64,000 nucleotides of DNA from Cryobacterium sinapicolor (GCF_004403465.1 NZ_SOGQ01000012.1:1-64000); one strand, 5' to 3'. Counted from the first letter of the stretch, positions 6,962 through 20,617 are shown. Notes: generated by a model from the letters alone, not told the origin. Numbers and translations are program-made.

Positions 6962-8227
6962 ATGACTGGCGAGTTCTGGTGGGTGCCTTCGGCCGTCGTT
7001 TTCGGCGGGACGGCAGCGGTCGCCGTGGTGATCTCGATGATGCTGCGGCGCCGAGCTCAGGCGCGCGCCCGCGTCGACCAAACGCTGGCTGTCGAGCGCA
7101 CCCGGGCTGCCGCCATCTCCCTCGTGCGCGCGGATGATCTGATCGAGGCGGCCACCGACGAACTCGGTTTCGCGGTCGCCCAGTTCGGGGAGAACGCCAC
7201 CAGCGATTTTGCGGCCGCGCTCGACGCCTCCCGGCGGCAGGTGCGCGACGCCTTTCTGCTGCAGCAGAGGCTCGACGACAGCGTGCCCGACTCTGAGGGC
7301 GAGCGCCGCCGCTGGACCGAGCAGATCATCGTGCTCTCCGACGAGGCCGTCACACGTCTCGGTGCCGAGACCCGCGATTTCGACTCCCGGCGCGGTGTCG
7401 AACGGGATGCCCCGATTCTGCTCGAGAAGTTGCGGCGCCGCCTCGACCGGGTTGCCGACCGCGTGGCGGCCGGCACCGCCAGTCTCTCCCGGCTCAGTCG
7501 CACCTATGCCGCGCCCGCCCTGGCCCCGATCAGCGGCAACGTCGCCCGCGCCGAGGCGGCCCTCGTCGATGCCCGCCGGGCAGTGGATGCCGCGGCCGCG
7601 CGGCTCGCCCACGAGGCCACCGATCCGGTGGGCGAGCAGTTGCTTGCGGCCGAGCAGGCCCTGCACCACGCCGGCACACTCCTCGACGCGATCGAACTCG
7701 GCGAAGACCAACTGCACGTCGGGTTCGCCTCCCTGGCCCGTGCGCTCGATGGGGCCGATCTCGAACTGGCCGAGGTGCGCGCCCTGCGCGACGGGCACGA
7801 GGAGACCGCCGCGCGCGGCGAACTCAACCGTGTCGTGGCGGAGGCCGACCGCGTGGTGGGCGAGCTGCGGCATCCGTCGCGCCTGAGCGATCCGGCCGCC
7901 GACCAGGCCTGGCTGCGCACGGCGATGGACGGTCTTGACGTGATCCGTTCCGAGGCCCGTAACCGCCAGCTGCGGCTCGACAATGCCCGCGGTGCGCTGA
8001 CCGGCGCCCTTCTGGCCGCGCGCAGCCAGATCACCGTGACCCGCGATTTCATCACCGCCCACCCCGGACGCGTGGGCGCGGAGGCGCGCACCCGCCTCGC
8101 CGAGGCCGAACGAAAGCTGAGCTTGGCGACGTCGGAGGCCGATCCGATCTCCGCCCTGGACACCGCGCGCAGTGCGATGACCCACGCCACGGATGCCGAC
8201 GCCCTCGCCCGCTTCGACGCCCACTAG
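6962..8227 (+). CDS. Membrane-anchored coiled-coil protein, unknown function
   Basis: A 421-aa protein with one N-terminal transmembrane segment (WWVPSAVVFGGTAAVAVVIS, about residues 6-25), then RRR and a long Ala/Glu/Arg-rich helical domain with heptad-like spacing to the C-terminus. It resembles the coiled-coil C-terminal half of actinobacterial TPM-domain proteins, but no TPM domain is present. It may act as a scaffold on the cytoplasmic face of the membrane; this is inference. The start at 6962 is preferred over an upstream in-frame ATG because of the six-base TACACT spacing. Its stop codon is part of a 26-bp tandem repeat. Confidence 0.75.
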   Translation: MTGEFWWVPSAVVFGGTAAVAVVISMMLRRRAQARARVDQTLAVERTRAAAISLVRADDLIEAATDELGFAVAQFGENATSDFAAALDASRRQVRDAFLLQQRLDDSVPDSEGERRRWTEQIIVLSDEAVTRLGAETRDFDSRRGVERDAPILLEKLRRRLDRVADRVAAGTASLSRLSRTYAAPALAPISGNVARAEAALVDARRAVDAAAARLAHEATDPVGEQLLAAEQALHHAGTLLDAIELGEDQLHVGFASLARALDGADLELAEVRALRDGHEETAARGELNRVVAEADRVVGELRHPSRLSDPAADQAWLRTAMDGLDVIRSEARNRQLRLDNARGALTGALLAARSQITVTRDFITAHPGRVGAEARTRLAEAERKLSLATSEADPISALDTARSAMTHATDADALARFDAH

Positions 8228-8300
8228 CGCTGCCCGGTGGCGCTGCCCACTAGCGCTGCCCGGTGGCGCTGCCCACTAGCGCTGCCCGGTGGCGCTGCCG
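8225..8300. repeat. 26-bp tandem repeat, about three copies
   Basis: The unit begins TAGCGCTGCCCGGTGGCGCT and recurs at 8225, 8251 and 8277 (last copy incomplete). The first copy contains the stop codon of the upstream gene, and the last ends two bases before the likely -10 (TACCCT, 8302-8307) of the downstream gene. Changes in copy number would move sequences upstream of that promoter without touching the gene. Confidence 0.9.
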
Positions 8301-8301
8301 C

Positions 8302-8307
8302 TACCCT
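8302..8307 (+). promoter_or_regulatory. Putative leaderless -10 element (TACCCT)
   Basis: TACCCT is followed by exactly six bases and then the GTG start at 8314. The position upstream where a -35 would lie falls inside the 26-bp tandem repeat. Confidence 0.5.
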
Positions 8308-8313
8308 GAGGGC

Positions 8314-8922
8314 GTGAACAACGCCGCGCCCCAGCAGAAGTACCAGGTCCGTTTCGACGTCGGCCTGGCCGGATTCCAGGCCCTGGCCGCCGCGGCCGAC
8401 GTGGTCATCCTCGCCGACGCGCTGCCGTCGGTCGGCGCCGAGTCCGTGCGCCCGACCGCGCTGCTCGACCACGAGGTCATCGCCGCCAACCTCACCAACC
8501 GCACGAGCGTGGCGGAATGGGTGCTCGCCCGTCAGACGGAGAAGGGGGACCGGTTCTCCGTGGCCGTGATCATGGTGGGTGAGCGTCGACCAGACGGCGG
8601 CGCCCGGTTCGCGGTGGAGGATTTCCTCGCCGCCGGCGCCGTGATCGACGCCCTCGCCGCGCGCGGCATCGACCACTGCTCGCCGGAGGCCGCTGGGGCC
8701 GCCGCGGGTTTCGCGGGGCTCGCGCAGGCCGTGCGGCACCTGGTCACCGCGTCGGAGACCGCCCAGGAGCTGGTTGCCGCGGGACGGGCGGCCGAGGTGC
8801 AGGCGGCGGCGCGTCTCGACGCTCCGGCACTCCAGGCTGCGGCGGTCCGGGTTCCGGCGACGGATGTCCCGGCTCCCTCCCCGGGAATCTCCCGACTGCG
8901 GGAATTCGCGTTCCCGGCCTGA
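8314..8922 (+). CDS. ComB-like (2-phosphosulfolactate phosphatase family) protein
   Basis: A 202-aa soluble protein. The arrangement ADVVILADALPSVGAES near residues 29-45, the NRTSVAEWVLARQ block and the AVEDFLAAGAVIDAL block match the ComB-like fold, whose founding member removes phosphate from 2-phosphosulfolactate in coenzyme M synthesis. Actinobacteria do not make coenzyme M, so the actual substrate is unknown. The canonical 'D-x-x-R-A' element is altered here (ADALPS). The C-terminal ~40 residues are Ala/Pro-rich. The GTG start is supported by its six-base distance to TACCCT. Confidence 0.6.
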   Translation: MNNAAPQQKYQVRFDVGLAGFQALAAAADVVILADALPSVGAESVRPTALLDHEVIAANLTNRTSVAEWVLARQTEKGDRFSVAVIMVGERRPDGGARFAVEDFLAAGAVIDALAARGIDHCSPEAAGAAAGFAGLAQAVRHLVTASETAQELVAAGRAAEVQAAARLDAPALQAAAVRVPATDVPAPSPGISRLREFAFPA

Positions 8923-8991
8923 GGTTGCCCCTGACACGGCCGGCACCTTGACCGAACCTCTCGTTCGAACCTCACCGAAGGAACAACTCCC

Positions 8992-9294
8992 ATGAAGGCA
9001 GTACTCAACGGCACCGTCATCGCCGAAGCACCCCAGTCCGACCTGCTCAAGATCGAGGGAAACTGGTACTTTCCGCCGGCGAGCGTGAACGCCGAGTTCC
9101 TTGTGAAGAGTCCCACGCAGTACACCTGCTCCTGGAAGGGCGAGTGCCAGTACTTCGGCGTCAAGGACGGCGAAACCCTGCTGCAAGACCGCGCATTCAG
9201 CTACCCGGCCCCGCCCGCGGCCTCGTTCGACCGGGTCGGTCAGGACTACAGCGACTACGTCGCCTTCTGGAAAGAGATCCGGGTCACCGAGTAG
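8992..9294 (+). CDS. DUF427 domain protein
   Basis: A 100-aa single-domain DUF427 protein. Typical landmarks are MKAVLNGTVIAE at the start, YFPPASV, the CSWKGE motif and YDYVAFWKE-like C-terminus (YSDYVAFWKE). The family is common in actinobacteria and fungi, and its biochemical role is not established. The Shine-Dalgarno GAAGGA precedes the ATG. It stands alone and converges on the SprT-like gene across a 65-bp spacer that carries a copy of the GTCGAG repeat (about 9327-9347). Confidence 0.85.
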   Translation: MKAVLNGTVIAEAPQSDLLKIEGNWYFPPASVNAEFLVKSPTQYTCSWKGECQYFGVKDGETLLQDRAFSYPAPPAASFDRVGQDYSDYVAFWKEIRVTE

Positions 9295-9326
9295 CCGACG
9301 CTAACCGGATTGCGGCTCGAGTAATC

Positions 9327-9348
9327 GGTGGTCGAGCCTCTCGAGACC
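9327..9348. repeat. Dispersed GTCGAG palindromic repeat between convergent genes
   Basis: GGTGGTCGAGCCTCTCGAGACC is a member of the repeat family also seen at 20663-20755, 24536-24820, 42130-42195, and 57419-57478. The inner GGTC..GACC and CGAG/CTCG pair as a short hairpin that could serve as a bidirectional transcription end. (Sequence quoted in parts: GGTGGTCGAG and CTCTCGAGACC.). Confidence 0.6.
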
Positions 9349-9359
9349 GTAGCGCCCAG

Positions 9360-9854
9360 CTAGCCCGCGCTCGCCGCGGCAGCCTGCCGCCGTGCCGCGG
9401 CCGTGATCTCGCGTCGGGCCCATCGGATCAGGAACCGCTTGTCGAATCCGCGCACGCACAGCCCGCAGGCGAACGCCCGGGTCGGTTGCCGGTAGCGGTA
9501 GTGCACGTGCCCGGCCGGGCAGGTGCCGACCCACGGTGCCAGCTCGTCGGCGATTTCGCCGTCGTGGGTGCTTTTGCCGTCGTAGCCGAGGTCGTGGGCG
9601 ATCAGCTTCCACTTCGGCCCGTGGCCGGCGCGCGGCCCGGCCAGGGCGTGCGCGACCTCGTGCAGCAGGATCTGGTGCACCTCGTCGTCTTCGTAGCGCG
9701 CCGCCAGGTAGCGGGAGACGGTGATGCGGCGCACGGTGAAGTTGCAGAGCCCCGCCCGCTTTTTCGCGTTGTCGAACGCGAAGGTCCAGCTGGGGTCGAG
9801 GTGCAGCGTGATCAGGGCGCTCGCCCAGTGCCGCACCCGCTCGAGGTCGGCCAT
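9360..9854 (-). CDS. SprT-like zinc metalloprotease domain protein
   Basis: A 164-aa protein with the SprT-like HExxH motif HEVAH at 65-69 and a third ligand region around the following His/Asp residues. A C-terminal zinc-ribbon-like set of cysteines follows (GTCPAGH and FACGLC, about 111-137). SprT/Spartan-type proteins are linked to cleavage of DNA-protein crosslinks; this role is inferred from family only. Its ATG overlaps the stop of the sugar-dehydrogenase gene by one base (TGATG), so the two are co-transcribed and probably translationally coupled. Confidence 0.85.
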   Translation of the reverse strand: MADLERVRHWASALITLHLDPSWTFAFDNAKKRAGLCNFTVRRITVSRYLAARYEDDEVHQILLHEVAHALAGPRAGHGPKWKLIAHDLGYDGKSTHDGEIADELAPWVGTCPAGHVHYRYRQPTRAFACGLCVRGFDKRFLIRWARREITAAARRQAAAASAG

Positions 9855-11032
9855 CAGGGAGCCACGCTCACCTGGTAGAGACGATCGTCGCCGGGGTAGG
9901 GGGTGCCGCGGCCGTCCGTATTGTTGCTCACGAACCAGAGTGTGCCATCGGGCCCCGACACCACATCGCGCAGCCGCCCGAAGCTGTTCACAAACCAGTC
10001 GTCGACCTCACCTGAGGAGGGATCGATGCGCCAGAGCCTCTCGCCGCGCAGGGCCGCCATGAAGATGGTGTTGTTAACGATGGCGAGCCCGCTCGGGCTG
10101 GCCTCGCTCGTGGGCCACTGCTCTTCCGGGGCGAGGAAGCCGGGGTCTGCGTCCTGCCCCAGACCCTCGACGATCGGCCAGCCATAATTGCCGCCCGAGG
10201 TGATGCGGTTGAGTTCGTCCCAGGTGTTCTGGCCGAACTCGCTGGCCCAGAGCCGGCCGCTCCCGTCCCAGGCGATGCCCTGCGGGTTGCGGTGGCCGTA
10301 CGAGTAGACGTAAGTGCCGAACGGGTTGTCGTCCGGCACGTCGCCGGTCGGTGTCATCCGCAGGATCTTGCCGCCGAGGGAGTCCAGGTCCTGGGCGTTC
10401 GCGGGATTCCCGGCATCGCCGGCCGTTGCGTAGAGAAGACCGTCCGGGCCGAAACCGAGGCGGCCGCCGTTGTGATTCCCGGCCTTCGGGATGCCGCCGA
10501 ACACGGGTTCGGATGCGCCGAAGGTGTGGCTTCCGACCGCGCCGAGGAGAGGCATCCGCGCGATCCTGTTGTCGTCGGCGGACGTGAAGTAGGCGTACAC
10601 CCACCCGGTTCCGCCCGGTGCGGCCGGGTCGGCCAGCGCGGCGAGGCCGAGCAGGCCGCCCTCCCCATCCGGGGTTGCCTCGGTGACCTGCCCGGCGTCA
10701 CGCAGGCTGCCGTCGGGCAGGAGCTCGCGCACCAGCGTCGTGTCGCGTTCGCTGATCAGGGTGCCGCCGTTCGGCAGGCGCAGGATGGACCACGGGGCGT
10801 CCAGTCCGGACGCGATCACGACCGGGTCATCGACCGGCCGCACCGGTGCCCCGGCGGTGGCGGTCGGCCCGGGCGATCCAGGTGCCCCAGTGTCGGACGG
10901 GCCCGGCCGCGCTGGGGTCGAGGTCTCCGCCGAAGGCCCGGGTGCGTTCGCCGTGCACGCGCTGAGTAGCAGGATCGTACACAGCGCGAGTACCCCGGCC
11001 GCACCGCTGCGTGTCGGCATCCGCCCGTTCAT
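9854..11032 (-). CDS. PQQ-dependent sugar dehydrogenase family lipoprotein
   Basis: A 392-aa exported lipoprotein of the soluble aldose sugar dehydrogenase/glucose-sorbosone dehydrogenase family, a six-bladed beta-propeller. The N-terminus has a lipobox LLLSAC with Cys26, followed by a Ser/Thr/Pro-rich linker. Propeller and family motifs include GEGGLLGLA, NHNGGRLGFGPDG, ATAGDAGNP, GHRNPQGIAW and GGNYGWP. The ATG at 11032 is chosen over longer frames because GGAGGTGGCAC precedes it and it gives a proper signal peptide. No PQQ synthesis genes are in the window. The 3' end overlaps the SprT-like gene. Confidence 0.9.
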   Translation of the reverse strand: MNGRMPTRSGAAGVLALCTILLLSACTANAPGPSAETSTPARPGPSDTGAPGSPGPTATAGAPVRPVDDPVVIASGLDAPWSILRLPNGGTLISERDTTLVRELLPDGSLRDAGQVTEATPDGEGGLLGLAALADPAAPGGTGWVYAYFTSADDNRIARMPLLGAVGSHTFGASEPVFGGIPKAGNHNGGRLGFGPDGLLYATAGDAGNPANAQDLDSLGGKILRMTPTGDVPDDNPFGTYVYSYGHRNPQGIAWDGSGRLWASEFGQNTWDELNRITSGGNYGWPIVEGLGQDADPGFLAPEEQWPTSEASPSGLAIVNNTIFMAALRGERLWRIDPSSGEVDDWFVNSFGRLRDVVSGPDGTLWFVSNNTDGRGTPYPGDDRLYQVSVAP

Positions 11033-11133
11033 GTGCCACCTCCATCGCGCCGGCGCGCTCGCCGGCTGGGTTCCAGCATGCCCCGGATTCCGGCTGCCGG
11101 GTGCGCAGCCCCGCCCGTGGACGACTCTTGCAA

Positions 11134-11217
11134 GTAGCCGGTAGCCGGTAGCCGGTAGCCGGTAGCCGGTAGCCGGTAGCCGGTAGCCGACAGCCGACAG
11201 CCGACAGCCGGCAGCCG
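11134..11217. repeat. Heptanucleotide array: 8 x GTAGCCG, then 3 x ACAGCCG
   Basis: Eight perfect GTAGCCG units (11134-11189) are followed by three ACAGCCG and one GCAGCCG. The array lies about 100 bp upstream of the start of the leftward sugar dehydrogenase gene, in its promoter-proximal region. Related GTCGGCAG/GGTCGGCAG units continue to about 11245. It is not a multiple of three and is non-coding. Confidence 0.95.
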
Positions 11218-11301
11218 GTCGGCAGACGGGCGGTCGGCAGACGGACGACGCCTCCCGGCGACACCAGGCACAGGGCCGCCATCCGGCGCGGCTCCGGCAC
11301 G

Positions 11302-11889
11302 CTACGGCTTGGGGAGGGCCTGTCGCCGTTCGGCGATGAAGGACTCGACCACGGCGACGGCGACGAGCGCGCTTTCGAGGAGGGCAGGCGTGGCGCCAGC
11401 CTGTTCCCGAAGCGTCACCGAGGCCCGGAAGTCGGCCAGGGCGGCGTCGAGGTCGCCCTGTTCGAAGTGCACTTTGCCGCGACTTTCCCGGGCGAACGAT
11501 GCCACGCCGGCCCATTCGTGCGTCTCGGACTCGAGCACGCAGTGGGTCAGCTCGGTCACCGCCTCGTCGAGCTTGCCCCGGAACTGCTGCACTTGGGCGC
11601 GACGGATGCGACTGAGGGCGAGTTCCTCCCTCGAACCGGTGAACCGGGACTGGCGCAACGCCGTGTTCGCCATGTCCCAGGCCTCGTCGAGCCGATTGGT
11701 CAGCCGCAACAGCACGACCTTCTCATTGAGAGCGGAAAGGCTGCGCAGCTCGCCGAGTTCTTCGAGGCGCAGCTCGGCGGCGGGCAGGTCGACTTTCTCA
11801 CGCAGGGTGACGGCGTCATAGCCAATGATGATGGGCAGGGTGTGGTCCTGAGGCGAAGGCGGCACGTGCCGCGGGAGAAACGTGGTCAC
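11302..11889 (-). CDS. TPR-like repeat protein
   Basis: A 195-aa soluble protein made of tetratricopeptide-like helical hairpins; GKLDEAVTEL and GDLDAALADF are typical second-repeat helices, and NRLDEAWDMA is an earlier one. It probably mediates protein contacts; no enzymatic domain is seen. The GTG at 11889 (VTTFLPRHVPP) is used because longer frames add an Arg-rich out-of-place sequence, but the exact start is uncertain. It lies downstream of the methyltransferase-like gene in the same orientation. Confidence 0.65.
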   Translation of the reverse strand: MTTFLPRHVPPSPQDHTLPIIIGYDAVTLREKVDLPAAELRLEELGELRSLSALNEKVVLLRLTNRLDEAWDMANTALRQSRFTGSREELALSRIRRAQVQQFRGKLDEAVTELTHCVLESETHEWAGVASFARESRGKVHFEQGDLDAALADFRASVTLREQAGATPALLESALVAVAVVESFIAERRQALPKP

Positions 11890-11965
11890 GTCCAGAGTAG
11901 CCCGGACCGGCCGGGCCGGTCCCCGATTGGGGGCGATCGGTGGCCATCCGTCGCTATCCCGCCGC

Positions 11966-12835
11966 TCAGCTGCCGAGCTGGAACACCGTGCGGCCGGGGA
12001 GCGGCGACGGGGTGGCCGTCGCATCCGTCGTGACCATCGCTGTCGCCATGAACTGGGTGAGCTCCGCGCCCTCGACCACCTTCGACGGATGCGGCCCGCC
12101 GGCCAGCAGCCGCGACACCCAGCTCGTGTCGATGGGGGTGTGCGCGGCGACGAAGACGATGTTGCCGAACCGGCGCCCCTTGAGCACCTGGGTCTCCGCG
12201 AGGGCGAGCACGTGCCCGAAGACGGCGGACAGCGTCGCGGCCTGCGAGCGGGCGAACGGCAGGCCGGGTCCGTCGGCGACGTTCACGACGAGCACGCCGC
12301 GAGGCGACAGGAGGGGAGCGGCCAGCTCGTAGAACTCGCGGCTGGTCACGTGGGCCGGGGTGCGGGCGCCGGAGAAGATGTCGACGACGACGAGGTCCAC
12401 AGCGCCGTGCAGTCCGGCCGGCAGCTTGGCCAGCACCTCGCGGGCGTCACCGTGCCGCACGCGCAGCTGCGCCCGCTTGTCCCAGGGCAGCTCGCCGCGC
12501 ACGAAGTCGATCAGGTCGCTCTCCAGCTCCACGACCTGCTGGCGGGATCCGGGCCGGGTGGCCTCGACATAGCGGGGAAGGGTGAGTGCGCCGGCGCCGA
12601 GGTGCACGGCCGTGATCGGCTCGCCGACCTCGCCGATCAGGTCGATCACGTGACCGATTCGCTGCACGTACTCAAAGAACAGTTCGCCCGGGTCGTCCAC
12701 GTTCACGTTCGACTGGGGCGTGCCGTCCACGATCAGGTTGAAGCTGCCCGAGGTGAACCGGTCCGGCTCGATGACGGCATGGTGGCCGCTCAGCTTCAGG
12801 GTGATCGACGGATGGTGCGCTACAGGCCTGCTCAT
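11966..12835 (-). CDS. Spermidine synthase-like methyltransferase-fold protein
   Basis: A 289-aa Rossmann-fold protein of the spermidine synthase-like group. Motif I is AVHLGAGALTLPRYV (about 96-110), followed by VVELESDLIDF as the acidic end of strand 2. The HGDAREVL and DLVVVDIFSGA segments correspond to the nucleoside-binding and catalytic-Asp region of polyamine aminopropyltransferases. Whether it makes polyamines or is a divergent homologue cannot be settled by eye. The ATG is preceded by GAGGG. It is transcribed away from rpoB and shares the 310-bp upstream region with it. Confidence 0.8.
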   Translation of the reverse strand: MSRPVAHHPSITLKLSGHHAVIEPDRFTSGSFNLIVDGTPQSNVNVDDPGELFFEYVQRIGHVIDLIGEVGEPITAVHLGAGALTLPRYVEATRPGSRQQVVELESDLIDFVRGELPWDKRAQLRVRHGDAREVLAKLPAGLHGAVDLVVVDIFSGARTPAHVTSREFYELAAPLLSPRGVLVVNVADGPGLPFARSQAATLSAVFGHVLALAETQVLKGRRFGNIVFVAAHTPIDTSWVSRLLAGGPHPSKVVEGAELTQFMATAMVTTDATATPSPLPGRTVFQLGS

Positions 12836-13145
12836 CCCTCAAGTCTGCGCCCTCCGCAGCCTGAATCGGAGCCGCCCAAAACCGGGTTATACCTGAGAAT
12901 TTCCGGAACGTCAAGATTTGAGTGGACATGGCCGGGTAATCGGCATATAGTTGATCTTTGCGCTCCCAGACTAAACTCTGCCTTCATATTGCGGTCGGCT
13001 TTGCGTGCTCAAGCCACCTTGACGCATACCTCGTTCCAGGATTTCAGAACAACGGAATTTCGGAACTCGAGGGTCTGAGGAGTTCGTACTCGGTATTCCT
13101 TACTAACAGTGACTAGACCTGACGGGGTCCACGGAGGTTATTTCC
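12836..13145. other. Divergent control region between the methyltransferase-like gene and rpoB
   Basis: 310 bp, AT-richer than its surroundings. It contains a strong sigma70-type promoter for rpoB (12923-12951, listed) and therefore an untranslated leader of nearly 190 nt before rpoB. The leader has no obvious U-tract hairpin. No additional gene is seen. Confidence 0.7.
12923..12951 (+). promoter_or_regulatory. Promoter of rpoBC (TGGACA - 17 bp - TATAGT)
   Basis: TGGACA (12923-12928) and TATAGT (12946-12951) are separated by 17 bp, which fits the housekeeping sigma factor consensus closely. It is the best promoter match in the window. The transcript would have a leader of about 185 nt before the TTG start. 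Confidence 0.7.
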
Positions 13146-16100
13146 TTGGCTGCTGCGCGCAACGCAACCACCAACTCACCCAAGAACGGACGTGCCGCTG
13201 GCCGTCTTTCGTTCGCGAAGATCACCGACAATCTGACTGTTCCGGATCTGCTTGCTTTGCAGACCGAGAGCTTCGATTGGCTCGTCGGTAACGACAACTG
13301 GAAACAGCGTGTCGCAGAAGGCCAGGCGGCCGGTCGTCAGGACCTGCCGACTCGCACCGGGCTCGACGAGATCTTCGAAGAGATCTCACCCATCGAGGAC
13401 CTCGGCGAAACGATGCAGCTGTCGTTCACCAACCCGGAGCTCGAGCCGGAGAAGTACACCATTGACGAGTGCAAGGAAAAGGGTAAGACCTACTCCGCAC
13501 CTCTCTATGTGAACGCTGAGTTCATGAACCACCTCACCGGTGAGATCAAGACCCAGACCGTGTTCATGGGTGACTTCCCGCTGATGACCCCCAAGGGCAC
13601 CTTCGTGATCAACGGCACCGAGCGTGTCGTCGTGTCGCAGCTGGTCCGCTCCCCGGGCGTCTACTTCGACCGCCAGCAGGAGAAGACCTCCGACAAGGAC
13701 ATCTACTCCGCTCGCGTCATCCCGAGCCGCGGTGCCTGGCTTGAATTCGAGATCGACAAGCGCGACCAGGTCGGCGTTCGCATCGACCGCAAGCGCAAGC
13801 AGTCCGTCACCGTCTTCCTCAAGGCCCTCGGCCTGACGAGCGAAGAGATCCTCGAAGAGTTCAAGGGTTTCGCGTCCATCGAACTCACCCTTGAGAAGGA
13901 CAACATCCTCACCAAGGAAGAAGCCCTCAAGGACATCTACCGCAAGCTGCGTCCGGGCGAGCAGGTTGCCGCCGAGGCCGCGCGTGCGCTCCTCGACAAC
14001 TTCTTCTTCAACTCCAAGCGCTACGACCTGGCCAAGGTCGGTCGCTACAAGATCAACCGCAAGCTCGGCCTCGAGGCGCCCCTCGGCGACTCCGTGCTGA
14101 CGCTCAAGGACATCCTGGCCACGATCAAGTACCTGGTTGCGCTGCACGACAACCAGACCACGATCGCCGGGGTCCGCGACGGCAAGCCGGCCGACATCCG
14201 CATCGACATCGACGACATCGACCACTTCGGCAACCGTCGTATCCGTGCCGTCGGCGAGCTCATCCAGAACCAGGTGCGCACCGGCTTGTCCCGAATGGAG
14301 CGCGTCGTTCGCGAGCGCATGACCACGCAGGACATCGAAGCGATCACCCCGCAGACCCTGATCAACGTGCGCCCCGTCGTCGCCGCGATCAAGGAGTTCT
14401 TCGGTACCTCGCAGCTGTCGCAGTTCATGGACCAGAACAACCCGCTCGCCGGACTGACGCACAAGCGTCGCCTGTCCGCGCTGGGCCCGGGTGGTCTGTC
14501 CCGTGACCGTGCCGGCGTCGAGGTGCGAGACGTTCACCCCTCGCACTACGGCCGCATGTGCCCCATTGAAACCCCGGAAGGCCCGAACATCGGCCTGATC
14601 GGTTCGCTCGCCTCGTTCGCGCGGATCAACGCCTTCGGTTTCATTGAGACCCCGTACCGCCGCGTCGTCGATGGCAAGGTCATGAACGACCAGATCGACT
14701 ACCTCACCGCCAGCGAAGAAGACGAGTTCATCGTCGCCCAGGCGAACGCACCCCTCACCAAGGACTGGCACTTCGCCGACGCCCGTGTTCTCGCCCGCAA
14801 GAAGGGTGGAGAGGTCGACCTCTTCCCCGCGGAAGACATCGGCTACATGGACGTCTCGCCTCGCCAGATGGTGTCCGTCGCCACCTCGCTCATCCCGTTC
14901 CTCGAGCACGACGATGCGAACCGCGCCCTGATGGGTGCCAACATGCAGCGTCAGGCCGTCCCGCTCCTGATGAGCGAGAGCCCCCTCGTCGGTACCGGCA
15001 TGGAGGTCTTCGCAGCCATCGACGCCGGTGACGTGCTCACCGCCGACAAGGCCGGCGTGGTGATGGAGGTTTCGGCCGACGTCGTCACCATCCAGCTCGA
15101 CGAGGGCGGCACGCAGGAGCACTACCTGCGCAAGTTCGCTCGCTCGAACCAGGGCACAAGCTACAACCACCGCGTCATCGTGCAGGCCGGCGAGCGGATC
15201 GAAGTCGGCGAAGTCATCGCCGACGGCCCCGCCACCGAAAACGGAGAGCTCGCTCTCGGCAAGAACCTGCTCGTCGCGTTCATGCCGTGGGAAGGGTACA
15301 ACTTCGAGGACGCGATCATCCTGAGCCAGAACCTGGTCAAGGACGACACCCTCTCCTCGATTCACATCGAGGAGTACGAGGTAGACGCTCGCGACACCAA
15401 GCTGGGCAAGGAAGAGATCACTCGCGACCTGCCCAACGTGTCGCCGGATCTGCTCGCCGACCTCGACGAGCGCGGCATCATCCGGATCGGTGCCGAGGTT
15501 CGCCCCGGCGACATTCTCGTCGGCAAGGTCACGCCCAAGGGCGAGACCGAGCTGTCCGCCGAGGAGCGCCTTCTGCGCGCCATCTTCAACGAGAAGAGCC
15601 GCGAAGTTCGCGACACCTCGCTGAAGGTTCCCCACGGTGAGCGCGGCACCATCATCGGCGTCAAGGTCTTCGACTCGCAGGACGGCGACGATGAGCTCGG
15701 CTCGGGCGTCAACCAGCGCGTTGCCGTCTTCATCGCCCAGAAGCGCAAGATCACCGAGGGTGACAAGCTTGCCGGCCGTCACGGCAACAAGGGTGTCATC
15801 TCCCGCATCCTGCCGATCGAGGACATGCCGTTCCTCGCCGACGGAACCCCGGTCGACATCATCCTCAACCCGCTGGGTATCCCGGGCCGCATGAACTTCG
15901 GCCAGGTCCTGGAAACCCACTTGGGCTGGATCGCCAAGCAGGGCTGGCAGGTGGAAGGCAAGCCCAAGTGGGCCGGCCGTCTGCCCGAGGCCGCGCACAG
16001 CGCAGCTCCGAACACCAAGGTCGCGACCCCGGTATTCGACGGCGCGCTCGAGATCGAGATCGAGGGCCTTCTCGACTCCACGACCCCGACCCGTGACGGT

Positions 16101-16640
16101 GACCGCCTGATCGACCGCACCGGTAAGACCCAGTTGTTCGACGGCCGCTCCGGTGAGCCGTTCCCCAACCCGGTCTCCGTGGGCTACATGTACATCCTGA
16201 AGCTCCACCACCTTGTCGATGACAAGATCCACGCCCGTTCCACCGGCCCCTACTCCATGATCACGCAGCAGCCGCTGGGTGGTAAGGCGCAGTTCGGCGG
16301 ACAGCGTTTCGGTGAGATGGAGGTGTGGGCGCTGGAAGCATATGGAGCCGCTTATGCCCTGCAGGAACTCCTGACCATCAAGAGCGATGACATCCTCGGC
16401 CGCGTGAAGGTCTACGAGGCCATCGTCAAGGGTGAGAACATCCAGGAGCCGGGTATCCCCGAGAGCTTCAAGGTTCTGATCAAGGAAATGCAGTCGCTGT
16501 GCCTGAACGTCGAGGTGCTGTCGAGCGACGGCACCGCCGTCAGCCTGCGCGACACGGATGACGAGGTGTTCCGTGCTGCGGAAGAGCTTGGAATCAACAT
16601 TTCCACCCGGTTTGAGTCGTCCTCGATCGACGACATCTAG
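13146..16640 (+). CDS. rpoB: DNA-directed RNA polymerase subunit beta
   Basis: The 1164-aa beta subunit forms the catalytic cleft with beta' and binds rifampicin. Landmarks include the rifampicin region [13 protein letters not shown] followed by [19 protein letters not shown], the [20 protein letters not shown] block, and the C-terminal [17 protein letters not shown]. Within the rifampicin region the His and Ser resistance positions ([10 protein letters not shown]) are wild type; the position that is Ser in E. coli (S522) is Ala here. The start is TTG at 13146, preceded by GGAGG nine bases upstream. First gene of the rpoBC operon. Confidence 0.99.
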   Translation: MAAARNATTNSPKNGRAAGRLSFAKITDNLTVPDLLALQTESFDWLVGNDNWKQRVAEGQAAGRQDLPTRTGLDEIFEEISPIEDLGETMQLSFTNPELEPEKYTIDECKEKGKTYSAPLYVNAEFMNHLTGEIKTQTVFMGDFPLMTPKGTFVINGTERVVVSQLVRSPGVYFDRQQEKTSDKDIYSARVIPSRGAWLEFEIDKRDQVGVRIDRKRKQSVTVFLKALGLTSEEILEEFKGFASIELTLEKDNILTKEEALKDIYRKLRPGEQVAAEAARALLDNFFFNSKRYDLAKVGRYKINRKLGLEAPLGDSVLTLKDILATIKYLVALHDNQTTIAGVRDGKPADIRIDIDDIDHFGNRRIRAVGELIQNQVRTGLSRMERVVRERMTTQDIEAITPQTLINVRPVVAAIKEFFGTSQLSQFMDQNNPLAGLTHKRRLSALGPGGLSRDRAGVEVRDVHPSHYGRMCPIETPEGPNIGLIGSLASFARINAFGFIETPYRRVVDGKVMNDQIDYLTASEEDEFIVAQANAPLTKDWHFADARVLARKKGGEVDLFPAEDIGYMDVSPRQMVSVATSLIPFLEHDDANRALMGANMQRQAVPLLMSESPLVGTGMEVFAAIDAGDVLTADKAGVVMEVSADVVTIQLDEGGTQEHYLRKFARSNQGTSYNHRVIVQAGERIEVGEVIADGPATENGELALGKNLLVAFMPWEGYNFEDAIILSQNLVKDDTLSSIHIEEYEVDARDTKLGKEEITRDLPNVSPDLLADLDERGIIRIGAEVRPGDILVGKVTPKGETELSAEERLLRAIFNEKSREVRDTSLKVPHGERGTIIGVKVFDSQDGDDELGSGVNQRVAVFIAQKRKITEGDKLAGRHGNKGVISRILPIEDMPFLADGTPVDIILNPLGIPGRMNFGQVLETHLGWIAKQGWQVEGKPKWAGRLPEAAHSAAPNTKVATPVFDGALEIEIEGLLDSTTPTRDGDRLIDRTGKTQLFDGRSGEPFPNPVSVGYMYILKLHHLVDDKIHARSTGPYSMITQQPLGGKAQFGGQRFGEMEVWALEAYGAAYALQELLTIKSDDILGRVKVYEAIVKGENIQEPGIPESFKVLIKEMQSLCLNVEVLSSDGTAVSLRDTDDEVFRAAEELGINISTRFESSSIDDI

Positions 16641-16685
16641 GCCCGGCCGATGACGAACACTTCGAATACTTTCCAAGGAGAGAAA

Positions 16686-20597
<3,912 letters not shown>

Positions 20598-20617
20598 TCA
20601 CTAGCGATAGGTTCCCT

